A DNA stretch of 12,570 nt. It comes from DASZHJ01 sp035280245. Lineage in GTDB: Bacteria; Pseudomonadota; Alphaproteobacteria; ATCC43930; CGMCC-115725. Below the pieces are notes generated by a model. The model made no database searches and was not told where the DNA came from. It saw only the letters and a list, made by a program, of their open reading frames with translations. The stretch spans positions 1 through 12,570 of the forward strand of contig DATEGF010000141.1 in NCBI GenBank assembly GCA_035280245.1, written 5' to 3'. The position numbers were made by a program, and so were the translations under genes. Shown piece by piece: positions 1 to 6,281 of the stretch. Each line of letters begins with the position of its first letter. Within the stretch, counting starts at the first letter, position 1.

Positions 1-593
1 CCCGCGAGCTGGCCGCAGCGGCACAGACCCTCGCGGAGCTCGAGGCCGCCGTCCGCGGCTTCGATGGCTGCGCCCTCAAGCGCACGGCCACCAGCACGGT
101 TTTCGCCGACGGCAACCCCGAAGCCCCCCTGATGGTGATCGGCGAGGCCCCGGGCGGCGACGAGGACCGGATCGGCCGGCCGTTCGTCGGCCGGGCCGGC
201 CAGCTGCTCGACCGGATGCTCGCCGCGATCGGGATCGACCGTACCGGCGCCTACATCACCAACGTGCTGTTCTGGCGTCCGCCGGGGAACCGCAAGCCCA
301 CGCCGGACGAGATCGCGGCCTGCCTGCCGTTCTTGTGGCGGAATATCGCGCTGGCACATCCAAAGGTGGTCGTGATGGCCGGGGGTACCTCGGCGAGCAC
401 GCTGCTCGGCCGCGGCGAGGGGATCACCCGCTTGCGCGGGCGCTGGTTCGATCTGCCGGTACCCGGCCTCGCTACCCCCGTGCCCGCGCTGGCGACCTAC
501 CACCCGTCCTTCCTGCTCCGGACGCCCGCGCGGAAAGGTGAATCCTGGGCCGACCTGCTGAGCCTCAAGGCGCGTCTCGAGGCGAAGGGTTGA
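1..593 (+). CDS. Uracil-DNA glycosylase, family 4-like (5' end cut by window)
   Basis: This enzyme removes uracil from DNA to start base excision repair in the cytoplasm. The reading frame runs open from base 3 to the TGA at 591-593, so the start lies outside the window. What is seen: the GEAPG-type motif (bases 141-158) followed by DEDRIGRPFVGRAGQLLDRML, the RPPGNR segment, and a late HPSFLLR motif, all in family 4 order. Two of the four cysteines that hold the 4Fe-4S cluster in Thermus-type enzymes appear replaced: the first of the CxxC pair is Phe (FDGC), and the KCRPP cysteine is Trp (FWRPP). Only FDGC and AACLPF cysteines remain. As I recall, alphaproteobacterial relatives share this pattern, so the cluster may be absent in a whole subgroup. 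The family call is strong; cluster loss is an inference. Confidence 0.93.
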   Translation, partial: RELAAAAQTLAELEAAVRGFDGCALKRTATSTVFADGNPEAPLMVIGEAPGGDEDRIGRPFVGRAGQLLDRMLAAIGIDRTGAYITNVLFWRPPGNRKPTPDEIAACLPFLWRNIALAHPKVVVMAGGTSASTLLGRGEGITRLRGRWFDLPVPGLATPVPALATYHPSFLLRTPARKGESWADLLSLKARLEAKG

Positions 594-629
594 GGCCAGC
601 CTCTTCTCGCGGTGCACCAGAGAAACCCG

Positions 630-647
630 CTGTGACGACCGTCACAG
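630..647. promoter_or_regulatory. Perfect CRP-type palindrome upstream of lytic transglycosylase
   Basis: CTGTGACG-AC-CGTCACAG is a perfect inverted repeat with 8-bp arms. It contains TGTGA-N6-TCACA (631-646), the classic CRP/FNR-superfamily operator form. It lies in the 221-bp gap (594-814) between the uracil glycosylase and the transglycosylase, which holds no gene I can support. No T run follows it, which argues against an intrinsic terminator for the upstream gene. A TTGACG at 764-769 could be a -35 element, but I see no convincing -10. The palindrome is certain; its role and the protein that binds it are inferred. Confidence 0.5.
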
Positions 648-814
648 ACGCAAATGACCGCGAAGCCCCGCCAGGCCTTCAGCCTAATTGATCCAATAAG
701 TTTCGTGGTAAATCAGCAGCCTCCGCAAGAAATCCACATACCTGCCTTAAATCGTCACATTCATTGACGGAATTTTGCCTTGCCCTACTGGCCCCTATCG
801 TCTAATGGGCTCTT

Positions 815-2644
815 ATGCGCCATTGGGAGCCGGGGGCCGGGTCTTCGTCGACTTGGCGGAAATTTCATCTCTACGCGCTGATTAGCGCATCCTTGCTCGC
901 GCCCCTCGGTGGGTCCGCGACCGAGAGCCAGCGTACGGCCGTCCTGCCCCCGCCCAGCGGCGCCCGCGAGGCCGACCTGCCGCGCGTCCTCACCATCGAG
1001 GACGTCCAGCGATACCACTGGATCTTCCAAGTCCAGGAAGCCGGCAATTGGTCCGCCGCCGATTACGAGATGAAGCTCCTCAAGGATCGGCTCCTGGTCG
1101 GCCAGGTCCTCGCCCAGCGCTATCTCAGCAAGACCTACAAGGCATCCTACAAGGAGCTGGCTGACTGGCTGCAGAACTACGGCGACCAGAGCGATGCCGC
1201 CGCCATCCACACGCTCGCGGTGCAGCGCAAATCCGCCGGCGCGCCCGCCCCCACGAAGCCGGGGGCCTGGGCCCCCGCGTTGCGCTATGGCGGCGATGGC
1301 GATCTCGACGCGCTCGTGGCCGCCGATGCGAGCCGCACCACAAACGACCTCGCCGACGCCTACGAACCCAAGGACGAGATCAAGCGCATCGCAAAGGTTA
1401 ACCCGGCCAAGGCCGAGTTGCTCCTCAATGCGATGGATGCCAAACACCTGCTGGACGACGCCGACCTCGACGAGGTCCGCGCCGCCATCGCCGATGCCTA
1501 TACGGCGGCAGGCGAGTCCAAGCGCGCCCTCGCCATCAACGCCACCCGAAAGGTCGCCGCCAAGCCGCTCGCCGACTGGAACGCGGGGCTCGTGGAGTGG
1601 CGCGCCAAGCACTACACGGAGGCCCGCCAGCATTTCGAGGCGGCCGCCAAGTCGCCGGACGGGACGCCCGGTCTGGTTGCGGGCGCCGCCTTCTGGACGG
1701 CCCGGGTGGAGCTCCGCAACCACCGGCCGGAACTCGTCAACTACTGGCTCGGCATCGCAGCACAGGAGCCCTACACCTTCTATGGATTGCTGGCTCGGCG
1801 CACGCTGGGCGTCGACAGCTATTTCGACTTCGATTCCGGCGCCTTCAGCAGCGCTGATGTGCGCACGCTGCTCGCGACGACCTCCGGCCGCCGCGTCCTC
1901 GCCCTGATCCAGCTCGGGCAGAACCAGCGGGCCGAGGCGGAGCTGCGCGCCGTCGCCTCCGCGAGCGACGGTACGATCATGCCGGCGGTCGAGGCGCTCG
2001 CCGATCGCGCCAACATGCCGGCGCTCAGCTTCCAGCTGGCGAATTTCATGTCCCGGACCGACGGGCGCAATCATGACCGCGCGCTCTATCCGGTGCCGCG
2101 CTGGCAGCCGAAGGGCGGCTTCACGGTCGATCGCGCGCTGCTCTTCGCGATGATGCGGCAGGAATCGCAGTTCATGCCGTCCGTGCGCAGCTCGGCGGGC
2201 GCCATGGGCGTGATGCAGCTGATGCCCGCGACCGCCAAGTCGATGGCGGCGCGCGCCGGCCTCCCCACGCCCGACCGCGACAACCTCACCGACCCCGAGC
2301 TCAGCCTGACGCTCGCGCAGGAGTACATCAATCACCTGCTGAGCACGGATCGCGTCGGCAACAGCCTGCTGCTGATTACCGCCGCCTATAACGCCGGCCC
2401 GGGCCCGATCCCGAAATGGCTCGCGAGCGACGACGTCAAGGACGATCCCTTGCTCTTCATCGAGAGCATCCCCAACCAGGAGACGCACGGCTACGTGCAG
2501 CGCGTGCTCGCGAATTACTGGATCTACCGCATGCGCCTGGGGCAGCCGACGCCCGACCTCGACGCCCTTGCGGCCGGCAACTGGCCCACCTATACCGCTG
2601 AGGATTCCCCCAGCGGGCAAGGTGGCACCTATGCCTCGAATTGA
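815..2644 (+). CDS. slt: Soluble lytic murein transglycosylase (Slt70-like)
   Basis: This periplasmic enzyme cleaves the MurNAc-GlcNAc bond in peptidoglycan, leaving 1,6-anhydro-MurNAc ends, and acts in wall turnover. It has 609 residues, near the usual size for the family. A basic N-terminus and hydrophobic stretch (residues about 17-33) look like a signal peptide. A long helical superhelix-type region follows (about 60-420). The C-terminal SLT domain carries the catalytic Glu450 in RQESQF, then GVMQLMPAT, AYNAGPG and the late NYWIYRMRLGQ helix. The ATG at 815 is chosen because it precedes the signal peptide; no clear ribosome binding site is visible. The stop overlaps the moaB start by 14 nt, so the two are probably co-transcribed. 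A CRP-type palindrome lies about 170 bp upstream. Confidence 0.93.
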   Translation: MRHWEPGAGSSSTWRKFHLYALISASLLAPLGGSATESQRTAVLPPPSGAREADLPRVLTIEDVQRYHWIFQVQEAGNWSAADYEMKLLKDRLLVGQVLAQRYLSKTYKASYKELADWLQNYGDQSDAAAIHTLAVQRKSAGAPAPTKPGAWAPALRYGGDGDLDALVAADASRTTNDLADAYEPKDEIKRIAKVNPAKAELLLNAMDAKHLLDDADLDEVRAAIADAYTAAGESKRALAINATRKVAAKPLADWNAGLVEWRAKHYTEARQHFEAAAKSPDGTPGLVAGAAFWTARVELRNHRPELVNYWLGIAAQEPYTFYGLLARRTLGVDSYFDFDSGAFSSADVRTLLATTSGRRVLALIQLGQNQRAEAELRAVASASDGTIMPAVEALADRANMPALSFQLANFMSRTDGRNHDRALYPVPRWQPKGGFTVDRALLFAMMRQESQFMPSVRSSAGAMGVMQLMPATAKSMAARAGLPTPDRDNLTDPELSLTLAQEYINHLLSTDRVGNSLLLITAAYNAGPGPIPKWLASDDVKDDPLLFIESIPNQETHGYVQRVLANYWIYRMRLGQPTPDLDALAAGNWPTYTAEDSPSGQGGTYASN

Positions 2645-3182
2645 CGACAGCCGACCCTTCCTTCCCGTCAACATTGCGATCCTGACGGTCTCGGACACGC
2701 GCACCGAGGCTGACGACAAGTCGGGCGCGACGCTCGTGGAACTCGCGATGAAAGCGGGCCATCGCGTGGTGGCCCGCCGCATCGTCAAGGACGACCAAGG
2801 CGCAATCATCCAGCAGCTCAAGACCTGGATCGCCGACGCCAGCGTCGACGTGGTGATCTCCACCGGCGGCACCGGCGTCACCGGCCGCGACGTGACGCCC
2901 GAGGCGTTCCAGCAGGTCTACGAGAAGGAGATCGCAGGCTTCGGCGAGCTGTTCCGCTGGCGGAGCTACGAGAAGGTCGGGACCTCGACCATCCAGAGCC
3001 GAGCCACCGGCGGCGTCGCCGGCGGCACCTATCTCTTCGCGCTGCCGGGATCGCCGGGCGCCTGCCGCGATGGCTGGGAGATCCTGGAGCCGCAACTCGA
3101 CAACCGGCACCGGCCCTGCAACCTCGTGGAGCTCATGCCCCGCCTGCAGGAGCATCTGAAGAAACCCGCCGTCGCGTCTTGA
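2631..3182 (+). CDS. moaB: Molybdenum cofactor biosynthesis protein MoaB
   Basis: MoaB/Mog family proteins bind molybdopterin; in species lacking Mog they probably act as the molybdopterin adenylyltransferase before molybdate insertion. The 183-residue product shows ILTVSDTR near the N-terminus, the pterin-binding TGGTG at residues 78-82 followed by VTGRD, then GFGELFR, GTSTIQSRA, the LPGSPGACRDGWE segment and the RPCN signature of MoaB rather than Mog. The open frame begins at 2568, but the ATG at 2631 is chosen because AAGGTGG lies five bases before it and the family's N-terminus starts there. It overlaps the transglycosylase by 14 nt. Its last 50 bases overlap the 3' end of the convergent glycosyltransferase gene. 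No link to murein turnover is known to me; the pairing may be positional only. Confidence 0.93.
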   Translation: MPRIDDSRPFLPVNIAILTVSDTRTEADDKSGATLVELAMKAGHRVVARRIVKDDQGAIIQQLKTWIADASVDVVISTGGTGVTGRDVTPEAFQQVYEKEIAGFGELFRWRSYEKVGTSTIQSRATGGVAGGTYLFALPGSPGACRDGWEILEPQLDNRHRPCNLVELMPRLQEHLKKPAVAS

Positions 3183-3789
3183 GTGTCTCGGCCGCGCGCC
3201 AGCGGTCATGGCTCTCGCGATCATCGACGTCCTCGAGCGTCTCCAGCAACGCAACCCTATAGGAGCGTGGAAGCGTCGCGCGGGTGTCCGCGAGGGCGTG
3301 CGGGCTCGACCAGCGCACCTGGGCGAAAAGCCTTGCGGGGAGCGGCCGCGACCGCTTGAGACCGATCAGCCAATAGCCGCCGTCGCGCGCTGGGCCGATC
3401 ACGGCGTCATGATTGCCGAGGGCGTGAAAGGCAGCACGGATATGGCGCGGCGCGAGCGCTGGAATATCCGAGCCGACGATCACTGCGGGGCCCGGTGGGA
3501 GCGCGCGAAAGGCGCGGGCCATCCGGCGACCGAGATCACCCGAGCCTTGGTCGAAGCGCGAGAGGGCACGATCCCAGAACCGGCCGCGCCGCGCGCCGGC
3601 GGGTGTCGTCGCGATGACCGTCCGCCAGCGCGGGTCGTGCCCCAGGACCCTCAGCACGCGCGTCGTCGTCTCGCGATAGAACCGCAATGCCGACAGCGCG
3701 CCGATGCCGGCGGCGAGCCGGGATTTCACTTGGCCGAGCCGCGGCATCTTCACGAAGATCACCACGTAGGCCCGTAAACGACCGCTCAT
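3133..3789 (-). CDS. TIGR04282-type (DUF2064) glycosyltransferase
   Basis: This is a small GT-A-like nucleotidyl/glycosyl transferase of the DUF2064 family, cytoplasmic, 218 residues. Seen: the N-terminal VIFVKMPRLGQVKSRL motif, the family's counterpart of the nucleotide-binding loop, then VIVGSDIPALAPRHI and the GPARDGGYWLIGL motif. The family's partial phylogenetic profile has led databases to name it an arsenosugar biosynthesis glycosyltransferase; the substrate here is not shown. The frame is open upstream to 4074, but the ATG at 3789-3787 is chosen. It gives a normal family length and forms an ATGA overlap with the upstream transferase, implying translational coupling. The 3' end overlaps moaB tail to tail by 50 nt. 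The arsenosugar radical SAM gene arsS is not in the window. Confidence 0.88.
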   Translation of the reverse strand: MSGRLRAYVVIFVKMPRLGQVKSRLAAGIGALSALRFYRETTTRVLRVLGHDPRWRTVIATTPAGARRGRFWDRALSRFDQGSGDLGRRMARAFRALPPGPAVIVGSDIPALAPRHIRAAFHALGNHDAVIGPARDGGYWLIGLKRSRPLPARLFAQVRWSSPHALADTRATLPRSYRVALLETLEDVDDRESHDRWRAAETLKTRRRVSSDAPAGGA

Positions 3790-4475
3790 CCGTAGAGCCG
3801 CAGGATGAGCCGAGGCGGCAAGCCCAGGAGATAGAGCGTGAGGCAGCCGAGATTGCGCAGCGGCCGCCACAGGTAGCCGCCGCGGCGATAGCGATCCGCG
3901 GAGGTGAGCGCGCCCGTCGCCAAGGCGACCAGGCGCCCTCGGCCGATCCGGCGGACGAAGGCGACATCCTCCATGAGCGGGAGCGCCGGAAAACCGCCGA
4001 GCGCCTGGTAGAACGTGCGTGCGAGGACCAGGCCCTGGTCGCCATAAGGAAGGCCCAGCACGCGCGACCGCCACGCGACGATGCGCTCGAGGCGCCGCGC
4101 GGCGCGCGCGGCGTCGTCGAGGCGATAGGTGAAATATCCCGCACGCTCACGGTTGGCGGGATCGGCGATGAAGCGCGCGACCTCCACCGACCAGCCCGGC
4201 AGAGGCCGCGTGTCCGCATGGAGAAAGAAGAGCCACTCGCCAGCGGCCGCCGCCGCGGCCGCCGCGAGCTGCCCGCCGCGTCCTTTCGCCATCGTCACCA
4301 GTGTTGCACCCGCGGCCTCGGTGATCGCCGACGTAGTATCGCGCGAGCCGCCGTCGGCGACGATGATGTCACGGATCAGCGCGCGGCCCTCGGCGAGTGC
4401 CGCCAAGGTCGCCGGCAGGCTCGCGGCGGCATCGAGCGCTGGGATGATCACGGAGAGAGGTGCGGACGGGCTCAT
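3786..4475 (-). CDS. TIGR04283-type family 2 glycosyltransferase
   Basis: A family 2 glycosyltransferase, 229 residues and probably cytoplasmic or membrane-associated, of the type databases name TIGR04283 arsenosugar biosynthesis glycosyltransferase. Seen: LSVIIPALD at the N-terminus, VADGGS (Asp41 to Ser44) for nucleotide sugar binding, and FLHADTRP (His86 to Pro91) at the DxD-equivalent metal site. Later come YGDQGLVLAR and PLMEDVAFVRR. Residues 71-78 are eight consecutive alanines, where relatives usually have a QMNxG-type sequence after GRxxQ; this may be a local GC-rich expansion. It is the first gene of a two-gene operon with the DUF2064 transferase, joined by ATGA. The start is 69 bp from the divergent kinase gene, so both probably fire from this short gap. 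The acceptor is unknown. Confidence 0.88.
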   Translation of the reverse strand: MSPSAPLSVIIPALDAAASLPATLAALAEGRALIRDIIVADGGSRDTTSAITEAAGATLVTMAKGRGGQLAAAAAAAAGEWLFFLHADTRPLPGWSVEVARFIADPANRERAGYFTYRLDDAARAARRLERIVAWRSRVLGLPYGDQGLVLARTFYQALGGFPALPLMEDVAFVRRIGRGRLVALATGALTSADRYRRGGYLWRPLRNLGCLTLYLLGLPPRLILRLYG

Positions 4476-4544
4476 TGCACGGCGGCTGCTTTGCCCGCAA
4501 ATTTACCGCCCTGCCGGCGCGCCGCCAAACCGCCGGCCTCAGCC

Positions 4545-5579
4545 ATGGACTGCCCGACGGTGGTTGATCGCGTCCTCATCGATGCCTTGAGCGGTCTCGC
4601 TGCCACGAGAAACCTACGGCCGGACGATGTCGCCCCCATGACCGCGAAGGGCGTCAATCACGATCACTATCGTCTGGGACCCTTGGGACTCGTGCTACGC
4701 GTGCCGCGGGCGACGCCCTGGGCCGGCGATGCCGCGGCACAGCTCGCGAGCGAGGCCGCGGCCTTCGAGCGCGCAGAGCCCGCGGGCGTCACACCCCGCT
4801 TCACCGCGATGCTTCCGATCTCGCCGGCGCTGCCGCGTGGCGCGCTGGTGGTCGAGGAGATCCTAGGCCGGCTCGCGCAGCTGCCGCGCGATCTTCCCGC
4901 GATCGCCCGCGCACTCGCCCGGCTGCACGCGTTGCCGGTTCCGCCATCCGAAAAGCGCGCGCCACTCCCCGACCACGGCCTCGCGGGACCACTCGCCGCA
5001 ACTCTTGCGGTGATCGCGCGTCAACGGGAGTTCCTTGCACAGGTCAAGCTCGTGCGTCAGACCCGCGCGGCGCTCGAGCAGGAATACGCGGAGGCCGAGC
5101 GCTTGGCCGCCCGGACCACGCCCGGAGAGCAACCGCTCACGCTCGTCGGCACCGATACGCATCCTGGCAACTTCGTCATCCGCGCCGACGGAGATGCCGT
5201 GCTCGTCGACCTCGAGCGCGTCTGCTACGGCTCGCCTGCGATTGATCTCGCCCACGCCACGCTCTACACCTCCACCACTTGGGACCTGGAAGTGCAGGCA
5301 TTGCTGACGCGTGACGACGTCGCAGCCTTCTACCGCAATTACCTCGCCGCGGCCGGACCCGAGCGCGCGGCCGCGTTGCGCCCGTGGCTGCTGGGGGCGC
5401 GGCGCCTCACCTGGCTGCGCACAATGATGTGGGCTGTTCGCTTGCGCGCGCTGACCGATCGAGGCGCGCTCGCGCTCACGCCGGCCCTCGCGCATCACAT
5501 CCAGAATCGGCTCGCCGATTTCTTCGATCCATCGATTGTGGCGCAGGTTCGCGAGGAATGGCTCGCTCGATCGGCGTAG
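4545..5579 (+). CDS. APH/choline kinase-fold phosphotransferase
   Basis: A predicted small-molecule kinase of the aminoglycoside phosphotransferase/choline kinase superfamily, 344 residues, cytoplasmic; the substrate is unknown. Seen: an N-lobe with GVNHDHYRL and LVLRVPRA, RALARLHALP in the linker, and the catalytic loop GTDTHPGN with Asp204 as predicted base and Asn209. VDLERV follows, with Asp222 as the metal ligand (DFG equivalent), then SPAIDLAHATLY. The usual His of the HxDxxxxN loop is Gly here. The frame is open back to 3687, but that stretch is antisense to the transferase genes. The ATG at 4545 is chosen because homology-like sequence starts just after it; no clear ribosome binding site is visible. 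It is divergent from the glycosyltransferase pair and may belong to the same pathway. Its 3' end lies 9 bp from the next convergent gene. Confidence 0.85.
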   Translation: MDCPTVVDRVLIDALSGLAATRNLRPDDVAPMTAKGVNHDHYRLGPLGLVLRVPRATPWAGDAAAQLASEAAAFERAEPAGVTPRFTAMLPISPALPRGALVVEEILGRLAQLPRDLPAIARALARLHALPVPPSEKRAPLPDHGLAGPLAATLAVIARQREFLAQVKLVRQTRAALEQEYAEAERLAARTTPGEQPLTLVGTDTHPGNFVIRADGDAVLVDLERVCYGSPAIDLAHATLYTSTTWDLEVQALLTRDDVAAFYRNYLAAAGPERAAALRPWLLGARRLTWLRTMMWAVRLRALTDRGALALTPALAHHIQNRLADFFDPSIVAQVREEWLARSA

Positions 5580-5588
5580 GGCGCGCGC

Positions 5589-6167
5589 TCAATTGGCGGG
5601 ACACCCGGGGATGGGTGTGTCGTAGGTGTAGGTTTCACCATCATAGGCGATCGCGAGGCCGCCCTTCTCGCAGGAATGCACCGCACCGGCCTCGAAGACG
5701 AACCAGTGGATGCCCTCACCCATCGGCCCGATCATCTTCTTCATCACCCCTTGCAACGTCGTGACCGCGCCCTGCGCCGTCGGTGGAATATTGTCGCCGG
5801 CGAGAGGGGCGAGGGCATTTCCGTCAGCATCGGCGGCTTGCAACTCGCCGATCGAGTCGTAGCTCATCGTCCCTCCAACAAGCATATGTCCATGGACAAC
5901 ACCGATCAGCGCAAATTTATCCAAGAGTTCCCGTGTCTCTTCCGAAGCAACCCCGAGCATCTGCGGAACCAGCCATATGACCATCACCAAGTCGCGTGAA
6001 CCGCGTTGGTGAATGATCTCGGCGTAATCGACCGCGAGCGCCTGCGGCGTGGGCTTCCACGGCCGCGCGGCCGCGGGCAGGCCGGCGTGCGTCAGGAGAA
6101 GCCAGACGAATGCGAAGCAGATGAGCCGAGGGAAGGCGCATGTCTTCCGCAACCAAACCCTGTGCAT
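5589..6167 (-). CDS. Secreted protein of unknown function
   Basis: I do not recognise this protein family. The 192-residue product starts with a typical signal peptide: basic residues, then a hydrophobic core (about residues 14-26), then an alanine-rich cleavage region (GLPAAARPW), so export to the periplasm is likely. The mature part has GVVHGHMLVGGTMSYDS, an acidic segment, and VMKKMIGPMGEGIHWFVFEAG. Only two cysteines remain after cleavage (HSCEKGG and the near-terminal PGC), which could pair as a disulfide. The ATG at 6167 is chosen over a GTG at 6191: it places the signal peptide correctly and has a GGGGGG tract just upstream. The gene is divergent from the radical SAM gene across a 114-bp gap and convergent with the kinase. 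The coding pattern is normal for the window. Confidence 0.75.
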   Translation of the reverse strand: MHRVWLRKTCAFPRLICFAFVWLLLTHAGLPAAARPWKPTPQALAVDYAEIIHQRGSRDLVMVIWLVPQMLGVASEETRELLDKFALIGVVHGHMLVGGTMSYDSIGELQAADADGNALAPLAGDNIPPTAQGAVTTLQGVMKKMIGPMGEGIHWFVFEAGAVHSCEKGGLAIAYDGETYTYDTPIPGCPAN

Positions 6168-6242
6168 AAACCCCCCAATCGCAAGATCCACCCCAGTTTC
6201 TAGGCTAACACACCAACGCGGCGCCGCTTCGTGTGCAGGAAT

Positions 6243-6257
6243 GTTCTTGATTTGTTC
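6243..6257 (+). promoter_or_regulatory. LexA-type SOS box (GTTC-N7-GTTC)
   Basis: GTTC-TTGATTT-GTTC exactly matches the GTTC-N7-GTTC operator bound by LexA in alphaproteobacteria. It sits 24 bp before the start of the SplB-like radical SAM gene. TTGATT at 6248-6253, inside the box, could be the -35. TAGGCT at 6270-6275, after a 16-bp spacer, could be the -10. Transcription would then start at or very near the ATG at 6282, giving a leaderless message, which fits the lack of a clear ribosome binding site. The motif is seen directly; LexA control is inferred from it. Confidence 0.72.
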
Positions 6258-6281
6258 CTACCTCCAAGATAGGCTCGCTCC

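Noticed and set aside
785..2881. A 698-residue open frame on the minus strand
   Set aside because: It is antisense to the transglycosylase and moaB, which both have clear motifs. Its sequence is low in complexity with Arg, Ala, Gly and Val runs, typical of a GC-rich shadow frame.
3687..4544. N-terminal extension of the kinase frame (upstream of 4545)
   Set aside because: It is antisense to the two transferase genes, with an arginine-rich shadow composition. The ATG at 4545 gives a normal kinase N-terminus.
5601..5618. Inverted repeat ACACCC-GGGGAT-GGGTGT as a terminator
   Set aside because: It lies inside the coding end of the secreted protein, has weak arms and no T run.
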